Origin: Sphaeramia orbicularis
Lineage: Eukaryota > Chordata > Actinopteri > Kurtiformes > Apogonidae
Reading direction: 5' to 3'
DNA: 64,000 nt
Assembly (NCBI RefSeq): GCF_902148855.1
Contig: NC_043966.1
Location: forward strand, 28,433,647-28,497,646
Below, one piece after another: positions 1 to 12,209 of the stretch; within the stretch, counting starts at the first letter, position 1; every line of letters begins with the position of its first letter. A program made the translations under genes and the position numbers. The notes under the pieces are model-generated. The model saw only the letters and a list, made by a program, of their open reading frames with translations, was not told where the DNA came from and did no database searches.

Positions 1-42
1 GAGGGGAGGAGCAAGACTATTTGTGGTTTATTTGTGTCATAG

Positions 43-58
43 TGACACCCACAGGGAA
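43..58 (-). promoter_or_regulatory. CSE/CTCF-like promoter element of an off-window variable exon
   Basis: The plus strand reads tgacacccacagggaa, the same as the sites at 3903 and 7679, which lie 172 and 177 bases upstream of their start codons. It resembles a CTCF core read on the minus strand and takes the position of the conserved sequence element (CSE, CGCT box) of clustered Pcdh promoters. The exon it serves is outside the window. Confidence 0.5.
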
Positions 59-322
59 GAACTGAGAGCTACCTTTTTATATATTTTATAAATGAAAGCC
101 TATCTACGATAGGCGTCTTGAATTGTATATCTGCATATCTATTTTGTGTGGTTGTCAGTCACTGTATTTCCCTCACAATTAAAAAAAAAATTAACACATT
201 TTTCACATTGTTTCAACTTGTCAGATGGCTTACGAATTATTTCATACAAAATTCATCAATTGTACAGGTATGTTCCTCGATGCTGTTTTAGACACTGTAT
301 GACTTCCAACCTATACTTGCTC

Positions 323-343
323 TTCAGCACCATGGATAGCGAC
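323..343 (+). promoter_or_regulatory. RE1/NRSE (REST-binding) motif of the off-window exon
   Basis: The site begins TTCAGCACCATGG and continues with ATAGCGAC. It differs from the RE1 consensus at about two positions in the right half. Equivalent sites stand at 4155 and 7936, each about 425-435 bases upstream of a variable exon. REST sites in Pcdh clusters are known in mammals. Confidence 0.7.
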
Positions 344-455
344 CTTAGTTCTTTCTAAAGTATTAAAACGTGTTTTTTGTTGAGCAGTGAAAGGAGCTAC
401 GAACCTAAAGTGCGGTAACATCAGTGCTAATGGAAATATACGAACTAGTTTGGGC

Positions 456-478
456 TTTTTTTTTGGGGGGGGGGGGGG
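456..478. repeat. T9-G14 homopolymer junction
   Basis: A run of T followed directly by a run of G. The sibling spacers at 4180-4300 and 7960-8040 lack it, so it arose in this copy or is an assembly artefact. Confidence 0.7.
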
Positions 479-861
479 TTCGAAACTGAAAATGGCTCAA
501 CACGCTACATCATGTTTTAAAATCATTCTGTGCCTTTCCTCATTTTAATGTGTATTCAGCAGTTTATAGCATTTTACGTGATGAAATATGTGTTAAAAAT
601 CAGTTTAAATGTGCTCTTTTCAGACATGTGTTGTCAACCTGCCCTTCAGGCGAAATGTGCTAAATTTCGCTCATTGTAACAGAGCTCGATTCGGAACACC
701 CAGAGTCCATTAAAAATACTGTCAAAAGTGTGTCTTATATCGTGACCTGAACTAACATGTGGATCCACTAAAGACACAAGAACACCGATCGCCGATTGAG
801 GAGGCAGATGAGTCTGGTTGGCTTACAAAGGACAACAGGCGTTCATGTCCCTGTGGAGAAA

Positions 862-879
862 AACCCTAACCCTAACCCT
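862..879. repeat. Short interstitial telomere-like repeat
   Basis: Three AACCCT units in a row. The sister spacers have an unrelated sequence here (agaaccatctgac and agaactatctgac), so this is a change private to copy 1. Confidence 0.75.
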
Positions 880-1379
880 GACGATAAAGAGGACGAAATA
901 TTATATTTTTGTCGGGCCACTGTAAATGGTAAAACATTTTTTTTTTTAAATCAAAAATAGACCTTTATATGGTACTGTGGGTGTCTTGTGATTCTCTTTT
1001 GAATTTTATTGTAATTCCTGTCATTCATCTACCTGTTCATTCAGCCCCTCTTTTCATCTTTTTTTTCCCGACTTTACACCACTGATAAAACTTACGCAGC
1101 TGATGAACTTTGACTTTCAACTGGGGTAATGTTACACTTTTATGACAAAGGAAACCTGGTTCAGCTTAAGATCTTCCTTATATTTCACACAGCAACAAAG
1201 CAGCATTCTCAAACCTTTGAGAAATTGGTTCTTATTTCTTGTAGAATATATTAGTTATTGTTCAAGCCGAATTAGATTCTGTTCATTATTACCAACGTGT
1301 TTTTTAGTCATAGGATAAAATAAGCAAGGATTTCAATGTTTCTAGACACAGTAGACACAATGTTTGTTTTCAGTCTTAC

Positions 1380-3731
1380 CTCTCCAGATGCCTTCCTCCT
1401 GTCAGGTAGAACCAGAGTATTTGCATGACTTCCAGGGACTATAGTAGATCCTATACTCATTCTGGGTCCAACCAACATGTACCGTTTGTCTCCAGATCTG
1501 TACTGGATGCTGTGACACAGTGTTCCATCATAATTTTTATCCTCCAGATATTTAGATGTATAGTCTGTGGACTTGGAGCACTGCATTGCAATAAGAACAA
1601 TGATACTGATGATAAAAAGTGCTGAAACTGAGCCCAAAGTTATCATCAGATAAAAAGTCACATTACTGTCATCATCCTTTGATGCACTTTTCACATCAGA
1701 AGCTGCAAAAGCCTCCTTTGGCTCCACAACTTTGACAACCACAGTAGCTGTTGCTGACAGTGAAACGTTCCCATTGTCTTTGACCAGTATGACCAGTTTG
1801 TGCTCAGCTTCGTCTGTTTCTGTGAATGAGCGAAGTGTTCTGATCTGTCCTGTGTAGCGGTCCAAACCAAACAGACTGTGGTCAGTAACTTCCTGCAGTG
1901 AAAACAGTAACCAGCCGTTATATCCTATATCAGCATCATAGGCTCTGACTTTAGTCACCAAGTGTCCTGCGTTGACATTCCGTGGAATCTCCTCCACACC
2001 TTCAGCAGAACCGTTGGAGCTGAGTGGATACAGAATGACTGGAGCGTTGTCGTTCTGATCCAGAATGAACACGTTGACTGTCACGTTGTTACTCAGTGAC
2101 GGAGTTCCAGAATCTGTGGCGACAACTTGGAACTGAAATGTTTTCAGAGTTTCAAAGTCGAAACTTTTCAGAGCTGTGATGTGTCCATTATCAGAGTTAA
2201 TATTTAGAAAAGACATGATGTCCTTTTGACTTCCGTCCCTCGCTATATGATAGGAAATCACTGCATTATTGTCCAAATCATCATCTGTTGCGCTTACAGA
2301 GAGTATTGACTGACCAGCAACGTTGTTTTCAATCAAATAAAATTCTAAAGGATTTTGTCTGAAATGTGGACTGTTGTCGTTTACATCTGATATCTGAATA
2401 TTGAGGGTTTTAAAAGTTGATAATGAAGGCTCACCACAATCTGTAGCTTTTATTGTTATTTCATAAAATGACACTTTCTCACGATCCAGTAATCCCTTAG
2501 TGACTATTGAATATGTGTTCTCCTTATAGGAGGGCTTTAACTCAAAAGGTACGTCATTTGTTATGTGTAGAATAATTTTACCATTAACACCAGAGTCTTT
2601 ATCCGTAACACTAATTAAAGAAATAACTGTACCAGGCTTTGAGTCTTCAGATACTGTATTAGACTGTGAAGTAACTTCTATTTCTGGTGCATTATCATTG
2701 ACGTCTATTATTTTTATAATAACCCTACATTCACCTGTCAGTGGAGGTGTTCCTTTATCTGATGCTTCGACGTCCAGTTCATATAAATCAGTTTCTTCAT
2801 AATTCACTGAACCTTTGACTCTAATTTCTCCAGATAAATTGTCCAACTCAAAAATGTCATATACTTCCCTCATTAATGTTTTTCCTAGGCTGTAATCAAT
2901 TTCTCCATATGAACCCTCATCTGAATCTGTTGCATTCATTCTAAATATTGACGTTCCAACTGGAACGTTTTCTTGAATTGCAATTTGATAAATCTCTTGG
3001 CTGAAAATCGGTTTATTATCATTACTGTCAAGAACAATGATGGAAACATTTAAAGTACCAGACCTTGGTGGTTTACCTCCATCAACTGCTGTGACAAGAA
3101 GAGTGTGTTTGTTGATCTGTTCTCTGTCTAATGATTTCTTTAACACTAAAAATGGTATTTTATTTGAATCACGTTGCCTGATATTTATTTCAAAATGCTC
3201 ATTTGAGGTCAAGGTGTATGTACGAATTGAATTTATTCCTGCATCTGGATCACGAGCAGAGTGCAGCTGAAATCGCTTTCCGGGCGACGTGTGCTCCGCT
3301 ATTTCAAACGTTTGTTCATTTTCGGGAAAACTCGGAGAGTGATCATTTACATCAGTGATTTCCACAACTACATAATGTATTTCCAACGGGTTTTCGACCA
3401 GTATCTTTAGCTCCATGAGACATGTACCGCTTCCCTGACACAGCTCCTCTCTGTCAATATGGTTATGAACGTACAATGCCCCATTATCTGGGTTTACCTC
3501 AAAAATTGCTTCCTTAGTCCCAGACACAACACGAAACCGTCGATCACCCAAAGAGCCGATGTCAAGACCAAGATCCTTTGCAACATTTCCAACAACAGTT
3601 CCGTCTTTTACCTCCTCTGGAACAGAATATCTTATCTGAGCCGAAACCGGCCGTCCGAATAAAAGCAGGAGAGTTAAATAAAAAACAATCCAGGAGTAAT
3701 CCCTAATTTGACTTTTTGTTTCGGTCCCCAT
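1380..3731 (-). CDS. Clustered protocadherin variable exon, array A (3'-most in window)
   Basis: Codes for 784 residues of a type I membrane adhesion protein that mediates contact recognition between neurons. Residues 1-30 are a signal peptide, followed by mature [10 protein letters not shown]. Six EC repeats (about 105 residues each) carry the calcium motifs DVNDHSP, DSNDNKP, DVNDNAP, DVNDNSP and DQNDNAP. A membrane helix lies near residues 690-715, then a cytoplasmic tail with [20 protein letters not shown]1 has the Cys-X5-Cys loop (CQGSGTC). The exon ends GGAGAG|GTAAGA in phase 0. The start chosen has a good Kozak context (A at -3, G at +4) and gives the length of its paralogs; an in-frame ATG at 3815 (MKCC) has a poor context. 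The exon at 5151-7502 is a recent duplicate, differing mainly in EC3. Confidence 0.93.
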
Positions 3732-3902
3732 CCTTATCCAGCAAGCCCTCAAGATTAGGAGTTTGTTCTTTACGAAACTATTATTTCGTGCAAACGGTAC
3801 ATCGCAGCATTTCATGTACTGATTCCTTTGCTCTTTTGAAATGACAGACAAAGGGGTTATGAGGGGAGGAGTAAGAGTATTTGTGGTTTATTTATGTAAT
3901 AG

Positions 3903-3918
3903 TGACACCCACAGGGAA
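3903..3918 (-). promoter_or_regulatory. CSE/CTCF-like promoter element
   Basis: tgacacccacagggaa, 172 bases upstream of the ATG at 3731. Same sequence and spacing as the sites at 43 and 7679. Confidence 0.55.
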
Positions 3919-4154
3919 GAGCTGAGAGCAACCTTTAGTATATTTTATATGTAAAGCATATCTACGATCAGGCGTCTTGACATTGGATATCGACATATCT
4001 GTTTTGTGTGGTTGTCAGTCAGTGTGTTTCCCTAACAATTCAAAATTTAACACATTTTTCACATCGTTTCAACTTGTCAGATGGCTTACTAATTATTTCA
4101 TACAAGACTCGATGTTGTTTTAAACACTGTATTACTTCCAACCTGTACTTGCTC

Positions 4155-4175
4155 TTCAGCACCATGGATAGCGAT
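4155..4175 (+). promoter_or_regulatory. RE1/NRSE motif
   Basis: Begins TTCAGCACCATGG and continues ATAGCGAT; a near-consensus REST site 424 bases upstream of the ATG at 3731. Confidence 0.7.
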
Positions 4176-5150
4176 CTTAGTTCTTTCTAAAGTATTAAAA
4201 CGTGTTTTGTTCAGCAGTGAAAGGAGCTACGAACCTAAAGTGCGGCAGCATCAGTGCTACATCATGTTTTAAAATCATTCTGTGCCGTCCCATATTATAA
4301 TGTGTATTCAGCAGTTTCTAGTATTTTACATGATTGAATATGATTTAAAGTCAGTTTTAATGTGCTCTTTTCAGACATCTGTGGTCAACCTGCCCTTCAG
4401 TGGAAGTGTGTGATTCATTGTCTGATAAGGAAATCAAACTGTGACAGCGCTCGGTCTGGAACACCCAGAGTCCATTCAAAATACTGTCAAAAGTATGTCT
4501 TATATCGTGAGCTGAACTAACATGTGGAACCACCAAAGACACAAGAACACCGATTGAGGCAGTGGATGAGTCTGGTTGGCTTACAGAGAACAACGGGCGT
4601 TCATGTCCCTGTGGAAAAGAACCATCTGACTATAAAGAGGACAAAATATTCTATTTTTTTGTTCTAGGGCCACTGTAAGTGGTAAAGCAATATTTAAAAA
4701 TAAAATCAAATCAAATCAAATCAAAAATAGACCTTCATATGGTACTTTGGGTGTCTTGTGATTCTCTTTTGAGTTTTACATTAATTCCTGTCATCCATCT
4801 ACCTGTTCATTCAGCCCCTCTTTTCATCTTTTTTTCCCGACTCTACACCACCTATAAAACTTACGCAGCGGATGAATTTCGATTTTCAACTGGGGTAATG
4901 TTACACTTTTATGACATAGGAAACCTGGTTAAGCCTAAGATCCTCCTTATATTTCACACAGCAACAAAGCAGCATTCTCAAACCTTTAAGAAACTGATTC
5001 TTTATTCTTATAGAATATATTAGTTTTTGTTCAAGCCGAATTAGATTCTGTTCATTATTACCAACGTGTTTTTTTTAGACATAGGACAAAATAAACAAGG
5101 GTTTCAATGTTTTTAGACACAGTAGACAAAGTATTTGTTTTCAGTCTTAC

Positions 5151-7502
5151 CTCTCCAGATGCTTTTCTCCTGTCAGGTAGAACCAGAGTATTTGCATTAC
5201 TTCCAGGGACTATAGTAGATCCTATACTCATTCTGGGTCCAACCAACATGTACCGTTTGTCTCCAGATCTGTACTGGATGCTGTGACACAGTGTCCCATC
5301 ATAATTTTTATCCTCTAAATATTTAGATGTATAGTCTGGGGTTTTGGAGCACTGCATTGCAATCAGCACAATGATACTGATGATAAAAAGTGCTGAAACT
5401 GAACCCAAAGTTATCATCAGATAAAAAGTCACATTACTGTCGTCATCCTTTGCTGGACTTTTCACATCAGAAGCTGCAAAAGCCTCCTTTGGCTCCACAA
5501 CTTTGACAACCACAGTAACTGTTGCTGACAATGAAACGTTCCCATTGTCTTTGACCAGTATGACCAGTTTGTGCTCAGCCTCGTCTGTCTCTGTGAATGA
5601 GCGAAGTGTTCTGATCTGTCCTGTGTAGCGGTCCAAACCAAACAGACTGTGGTCAGTAACTTCCTGCAGTGAAAACAGTAACCAGCCGTTATATCCTATA
5701 TCAGCATCATAGGCTCTGACTTTAGTCACCAAGTGTCCTGCGTTGACATTCCGTGGAATCTCCTCCACACCTTCAGCAGAACCGTTGGAGCTGAGTGGAT
5801 ATAGAATGACTGGAGCGTTGTCGTTTTGATCCAGAATGAACACGTTCACTGTCACGTTGTTGCTCAGTGACGGAGTTCCAGAATCTGTGGCGACAACTTG
5901 GAACTGAAATTTTTTCAGAGTTTCAAAGTCGAAACTTTTCAGAGCTGTGATGTGTCCATTATCAGAGTTAATATTTAGGAAAGACATAATATCGTTTTGA
6001 CTTCCGTCCCTCGCTATATGATAGGAAATCACTGCATTATTGTCCAAATCATCATCTGTTGCGCTTACAGAGAGTATTGACTGACCAGCAACGTTGTTTT
6101 CAGTCAGATAAAACTCTAAAGGACTTTGTTGGAAACGAGGACTGTTGTCATTTACATCTGATATCTGAATACTGAGGGTCTTAAAAGTTGATAATGGAGG
6201 CTCACCACAATCTGTAGCTTTTATTGTTATTTCATAAAATGACACTTTTTCTCGATCCAGTAATCCCTTAGTGACTATTGAATATGTGTTCTCCTTATAG
6301 GAGGGCTTTAACTCAAAAGGTACGTCATTAGTTATTTGTACAATTATTTTACCATTAACACCAGAATCTTTATCCGTGACACTAATTAAAGACGTAACTG
6401 TACCAGGCTTTGAATCTTCAGATACTGTATTAGACAGTGAAGTGACTTCTATTTCTGGTGCATTATCATTGACATCTATTATTTTTATAATAACCCTACA
6501 TTCACCCGTCATTGGAGGTGTTCCTTTATCTGATGCCTCAATATCCAGTTCATAAATATCGTTTTCTTCATAATCTACATTTCCTTTCACCAAAATTTCT
6601 CCAGTTAATTTTTCCACTTTGTAAATATCATAGACTTTCTGCTTCAACGTTTGTCCTAGGTTGTATTCAATTTCTCCATTTATTCCTTCATCTGGATCAC
6701 TTGCATTGATTTTAAATATCGAAGTTCCTACAGGAACATTTTCTTTAATTGTAATTTCATAAACATCCTGACTGAAAACCGGCCGATTATCATTAATATC
6801 AAGAACAAGTATTGAAACATTTAATGTTCCAGATCTTTGAGGTTTACCTCCATCAAGTGCTGTTACCAAGAGATTTAATTTACTTTTTCGTTCTCTGTCT
6901 AATGATTTCTTTAACACTAAAAATGGTATTTTATCTGCATCGGTTTGTCGAATATTTATTTCAAAATGTTCGTTTGAGGTCAACGTGTATGTCCGGATAG
7001 AGTTTATTCCTGCATCTGGATCACGAGCAGAGTGCAACTGAAACCGTCTTCCCGGCAGTGTGTGCTCCGCTATTTCAAAGGTTTGGTCATTCTTAGCAAA
7101 ACTAGGAGAGTGATCATTTACATCAGTGATTTCTACAACTACATAATGTATTTCTAACGGGTTTTCGACGAGAATTTTCAGTTCCATTAGACATGTACCG
7201 CTTCCCTGGCACAGCTCCTCTCTGTCAATATGGTTATGAACGTACAATGCCCCATCATCTGGATTTACCTCGAAAATTGCGTCCTTAGTTCCAGATACAA
7301 CACGAAACCGTCGATCACTCAAAGAGCCGATGTCAAGACCAAGATCCTTTGCAACATTTCCAACAACAGTTCCGTCTTTTACCTCCTCTGGAACAGAATA
7401 TCTTATCTGAGCCGAAACCGGCCGTCCGAATAACAGCAGTAGAGCTAAATAAAAAACAATCCAGGAGTAATCCCTCATAAGACTTTTTGTTTCGATCCCC
7501 AT
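5151..7502 (-). CDS. Clustered protocadherin variable exon, array A
   Basis: A 784-residue variable exon of the adhesion family. The signal peptide, EC1 and EC2 are nearly identical to those of the exon at 1380-3731, the EC3 segment differs more, and EC5-EC6, membrane segment and tail are near-identical again. This mosaic suggests tandem duplication followed by patchy gene conversion. The EC1 loop is CQGSGTC. The membrane-proximal tail reads CSKTPDY where siblings read CSKSTDY. The donor is GGAGAG|GTAAGA in phase 0. An upstream in-frame ATG at 7586 (MKCCGV) would add 28 residues, but the ATG at 7502 has a stronger context and places the hydrophobic core 13 residues from the start, typical for a signal peptide. 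Confidence 0.93.
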
Positions 7503-7678
7503 CCTTATCCAGCAAGCCCTTAAGATTTGGAGTTTGTTCCTTACAAAACTATTTTTTCGTGCACACGATACACCGCAGCATTTCATGTACTGGTGTGATT
7601 CCTATGCTCTTTTGAAATGACAAACAAAGGGGTTTTAAGGGGAGGAGCAAGACTATTTGTGGTTTACGTATGTAATAG

Positions 7679-7694
7679 TGACACCCACAGGGAA
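7679..7694 (-). promoter_or_regulatory. CSE/CTCF-like promoter element
   Basis: tgacacccacagggaa, 177 bases upstream of the ATG at 7502. Confidence 0.55.
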
Positions 7695-7935
7695 GAACTG
7701 AGAGCAACCCCTTGTATTTTTTTTTTAATTATAGAAAGACCAATCTAAGATCAGGCGTATTGACATTGTAAATCGGCGTTTATGTTACGTGTTGTTCTCC
7801 GTCACTGTATTTCCCCTAATAATTAAAAATTTCAACTTGCCAGAGGTCTTATTAGTTATTTCATGCAAGGCTCATCAAATGTATTTTCTTCCATGTCGTT
7901 TTATACATTGTATTACTTCCAACCTGTACTTGCCC

Positions 7936-7956
7936 TTCAGCACCATGGATAGCGAT
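7936..7956 (+). promoter_or_regulatory. RE1/NRSE motif
   Basis: TTCAGCACCATGG followed by ATAGCGAT, 434 bases upstream of the ATG at 7502. Confidence 0.7.
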
Positions 7957-8881
7957 CATAGTTCTTGCTGAAGTCATTCTAAGTAGGCCTATTGAAAGGT
8001 ATTTTATTGAGCTGTGAATACAACTATGAACCTAAAATGTGGGGCTTCATATTTTAGAATCATCTTCTGCCTTCCCTCATTATAATGCCGTGTATTCAGC
8101 AATTACTGATATTTTATGTGATGAAATATGTTTTAAAATCAGATTTAATGTGCTCTTTTCAGACATGTGTGGTCATCCTGCCTTCAGTGGCTCATTTTCT
8201 GATGAAGAAATCAAACTGTGACAGCGCTCGATTTGGAACACCCAGAGTCCATTAAAAATACTGTCAAAAGTATGTCTTATATCTTTAGCTGAACTAACAT
8301 GTTGATCCACTAAAGACACAAGAACACAGATCGCCGATTGAGGCAGTGGATGATTATGGTTGGCTTACAGAGGACAACAGGCGTTCATGTCCCTGTGGAA
8401 AAGAACTATCTGACGGTAAAGAGGAAAAAAATATTCTATTTTTTCTAGGGCCAATGTAACTCCTAAAGCAATACAAAAATCAAACCTAGACCTTTATATG
8501 GTTTTGTGGGTGTCTTGTGATTCTCTTGCGAGTCCTATATTACCTCCTGCCATCCATCTACCTGTTTATTCAGCCCCTCTTTTCATCTTTTTTTCGACTA
8601 CACATCTGTAATAACTATGCAGTGGATACAATTAGACTTACAGCGGGGGTAATGTTACACTTTTATGACAAAGAAAATCTTGCTCAGCCTAAGATCTTGA
8701 TCATATCTAAAATAGCAGAAAAACCGCATTGTCAAACTTTTATGTAATTGATATATAAAATACTCAAGTGGAATTAGATTCTGTACATTATTATCAACAT
8801 GTTTTTTAGACATAGGACAAAATAGGCAAGGATTTCAATATCTCCAAGCACAGTGGACATAATGTTTGTTTTCAGTCTTAC

Positions 8882-11236
8882 CTCTCCAGATGCTTTTCTC
8901 CTGTCAGGTAGAACCAGAGTATTTGCATTACTTCCAGGGACTATAGTAGATCCTATACTCATTCTGGGTCCAACCAACATGTACCGTTTGTCTCCAGATC
9001 TGTACTGGATGCTGTGACACAGTGTCCCATCATAATTTTTATCCTCCAGATATTTAGATGTATAGTCTGTGGACTTGGAGCACTGCATTGCAATAAGAAC
9101 AATGATACTGATGATAAAAAGCGCTGAAACGGATCCTAAAGTTATCATCAGATAAAAAGTCACATTACTGTCATCATCCTTTGATGCACTTTTCACATCA
9201 GAAGCTGCAAAAGCCTCCTTTGGCTCCACAACTTTGACAACCACAGTAGCTGTTGCTGACAGTGAAACGTTCCCATTGTCTTTGACCAGTATGACCAGTT
9301 TGTGCTCAGCCTCGTCTGTCTCTGTGAATGAGCGAAGTGTTCTGATCTGTCCTGTGTAGCGGTCCAAACCAAACAGACTGTGGTCAGTAACTTCCTGCAG
9401 TGAAAACAGTAACCAGCCGTTATATCCTATATCAGCATCATAGGCTCTGACTTTAGTCACCAAGTGTCCTGCGTGGACATTCCGTGGAATCTCCTCCACA
9501 CCTTCAGCAGAACCGTTGGAGCTGAGTGGATACAGAATGACTGGAGCGTTGTCGTTCTGATCCAGAATGAACACGTTGACTGTCACGTTGTTGCTCAGTG
9601 ACGGAGTTCCAGAATCTGTAGCGACAACTTGGAACTGAAACTTTTTCAGAGTTTCAAAGTCAAAACTCTTCAGAGCTGTGATGTGTCCATTATCAGAGTT
9701 AATATTCAGGAAAGATGTTACACCCTTTTCATTCCCTACTTGAATGATATTGTAAGAAATTACAGCGTTTTCATTGATATCATTATCGGTTGCTCTAACA
9801 GAAAATATAGATGCGCCTGCAGCGTTATTTTCCAAAAGATAAACATATAAAGGATTTTGGTTAAACTGTGGACTGTTGTCATTTACGTCTGATATCTGAA
9901 TGCTCAGTGTTTTATAAGTCGTTAATGGCGGCTCACCACAGTCGGTGGCCTTAACTGTTATTTCATAATAAGACACCTCTTCTCGATCCAAAAATCCTTT
10001 CGTAACGACAGAAAACGTGTTTTCTTTATAGGAGGGTTTTAATTCGAAAGGTACATCTTTTGTTATCTGCGAAATTATTTTCCCATTCACACCAGAGTCT
10101 TTATCCTTTACTGTGATTAGAGATATAATTGTGCCAGGCTTTGAATCTTCGGACACTGTATTAGACAGAGATGTGACTTCTATTTCAGGTGTATTATCAT
10201 TAACGTCTCTCACCTTAATAATCACTCTACACCTTCCTGTTAAGGGAGGTGTTCCTTTATCTGAAGCCTCAATATCAATTTTATAAATTTCTGATTCCTC
10301 GAAATCTAATGATTGTTTCAGTTTAATTTGTCCGTTTAAACTATCCAGCTCAAAAATGTCATACACCTTTCTTCTCAGTGTTTTTCCAAGGCTGTAAACT
10401 ATTTCTCCATTGGTTCCTTCATCTGGATCTCTTGCATTCACAGTTGCAACAGTCGTGCCAACGGGGGCATTTTCATAAATCTCTATTTGATAAGTATCTT
10501 GGGTGAACATCGGACTGTTGTCGTTACTGTCTAGTACAGTAACTGAAACATTTAGAGTTCCTGATCTTTGAGGTTTTCCTCCATCAATTGCTGTGACTGT
10601 CAGCAAGTGTTTATCTTTTTTTTCTCTGTCTAAGGACTTTTTAAGCACCAAAAAGGGTATTTTATCTTCATCGCTTTGACTAATATCTATATCAAAGTAT
10701 TCGTTTGTTGCTAATGTGTATGTGCGAATTGAGTTTATTCCAGCATCAGGGTCACGAGCAGATTGGAGCTGAAATCGCTTCCCAGGCAGCGTGTGTTCGG
10801 CGATTTCAAACATCTGCTCTTTTTCTGGAAAGCTCGGAGAGTGGTCATTTACATCGGTTATTTCTACAGATACATAGTGTATTTCTAAAGGATTCTCGAC
10901 AATGACTTTGAGCTCCATTAAGCAGGCCCCGGTGTCTTGGCAGAGCTCCTCTCTGTCAGTCTTCTTATCTACATACAGAGCCCCATTGTCCTGGTTTACC
11001 TCAAACAGCGTCTCCTTAGATTCGAGTGCAACACGGAATCGCCGGTCAACCAGTGAAGCGATGTCAAGACCAAGATCTTTTGCAACATTTCCAACAATAG
11101 TTCCACTTTTCACTTCCTCTGGAATGGAATATCTTATTTCTGCCAAAACCTGGTTTCCAAAAAACGCCAGTAGAGCCAAACGTAGAGCAATCCAGGAGTA
11201 ATCCCTTGTTCTAATTCGTCTTGCGGTCTCCATCAT
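8882..11236 (-). CDS. Clustered protocadherin variable exon, array A
   Basis: Codes for 785 residues. The signal peptide hydrophobic core is [13 protein letters not shown]; the mature part starts [10 protein letters not shown]. The EC1 loop is CQDTGAC (Cys-X5-Cys). EC1-EC4 differ clearly from the two exons downstream. From the [12 protein letters not shown] segment of EC5 onward the protein is almost the same as all other array-A members (one visible change is NVHAG for NVNAG in EC6). Two adjacent ATGs (11236 and 11233) are possible starts; codons further upstream lack an ATG. The donor is GGAGAG|GTAAGA in phase 0. No RE1 motif was found upstream, unlike its neighbours, and the long spacer holds a relic variable-exon tail at 12060-12209. 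Confidence 0.93.
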
Positions 11237-11451
11237 TTTCCAGCTAAAGACAAACAAACAGCCGCTCCTTACTGGTGTGAATTTGTAGTCTGTTCCCAGT
11301 TATCCTCTCGTTATCGCATGCTTTGTAAAAGAACCATAGCATTTCACGAGACGGTGAGCTCGACTTTCCTCTTTTCATTTCCTTTTTGAGGAAGCGAACA
11401 AAAGCATTTTGAGGGGAGGGGCAGATGGTTCTGTGGTTTCCTAATGTAGCA

Positions 11452-11467
11452 CTGACACCCAGAGGTC
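11452..11467 (-). promoter_or_regulatory. CSE/CTCF-like promoter element
   Basis: ctgacacccagaggtc on the plus strand, 216 bases upstream of the ATG at 11236. It keeps the TGACACCCA core of the other array-A promoter sites. Confidence 0.45.
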
Positions 11468-12059
11468 ATATATGATGATTCAAACATACATCCTTCCTTT
11501 TTGCCCTTTCAAAATATTATAAATATTTGCATCATAAAACGTATTTGATACCAACAATGAAACCAGTGAAGACTGAACCCCTGATTAAGGTGTTCTCTTT
11601 TTGTGAATGACAAAATGAAGTACAATGTATTAGATTAACTGTAAGAAACAATCATTACTTCAAAACATGACATTCTGCATCCTCAACTGCTCAACTATTT
11701 TTTGTATGTGTTTTTTCTGTATGAATACACAAAGCAAAAGCATTTCAGCTCCTTGAACACGTTAATTGTATTCTCTTTCACGAGATGACAATGTTATTTT
11801 AAAGTTTTTCTGTTAGTTGTTTTGGCCAGTGTTTTATAGAGAAAACATTACACACCAATACGGGACACACCCTGTTCATCACAATTGTTACGCCTTCCTT
11901 TTTTATTTTTTTATTTTTATTTTTTTTAATATATTTGATGCTGTTCAGTGTCCTATTAAGGGTTGTAAATGACAACAAATGAATGTGCTACAGATCTTAA
12001 AGCCAACATAAATGATGATGTGTTTACGCCATTGTAAATTATATTTGTAAAACTCTCAC

Positions 12060-12209
12060 CTTTGCACAAAGCCGTCCTCTACCGTTTACCATCAAAATAT
12101 TCGTATTGTTGCCTGGAGCTATAGCAGAACCTGTACTCATTCTGGATTTAACTAATAGTGCTTGCATCCTTCCTATGCGCCTCAGAACCAAAGACCCTAT
12201 AATGCAAAC
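12060..12209 (-). pseudogene. Orphan 3' tail of a protocadherin variable exon
   Basis: Fifty open codons that end at a good donor (GCAAAG|GTGAGAG, phase 0). The peptide reads RMQALLVKSRMSTGSAIAPG and then NNTNILMVNGRGRLCAK. It aligns with the cytoplasmic end of array-A exons ([20 protein letters not shown], then [16 protein letters not shown]): the RMS.GS.I.PG.N.N.L core is kept and most other residues differ. In frame, a TGA lies just upstream and no EC or membrane segment follows. It is therefore either the remnant of a lost variable exon or a small alternative cytoplasmic exon, using a TTATAG acceptor about 137 bases upstream of the donor. It is too diverged to be a recent duplicate. Confidence 0.7.

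Larger units (their letters stand above)
1..1379. repeat. Spacer copy 1 of a three-copy tandem duplication
   Basis: This spacer matches those at 3732-5150 and 7503-8881 almost from end to end. Shared landmarks are the gaggggagga block, the CSE-like site, the RE1 motif, the stretch around 'acacccagagtccatt' and the segment leading to the splice donor. Together with the exons they flank, the copies form a unit of about 3.7 kb repeated in tandem. Because the first 130 bases match sequence just upstream of the ATG in the other copies, another array-A variable exon should begin just left of base 1. No coding sequence is seen in the spacer itself. Confidence 0.85.
3732..5150. repeat. Spacer copy 2 of the tandem duplication
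   Basis: Homologous to 1-1379 and 7503-8881. It contains the promoter of the exon at 1380-3731 at its left end and the start of the intron after the donor of the exon at 5151-7502 at its right end. A short AAATC repeat occurs near 4700-4725. No other gene seen. Confidence 0.85.
7503..8881. repeat. Spacer copy 3 of the tandem duplication
   Basis: Third and most diverged copy of the spacer at 1-1379 and 3732-5150. It carries the promoter of the exon at 5151-7502 and, at its right end, the intron start after the exon at 8882-11236. Nothing else recognised. Confidence 0.8.
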
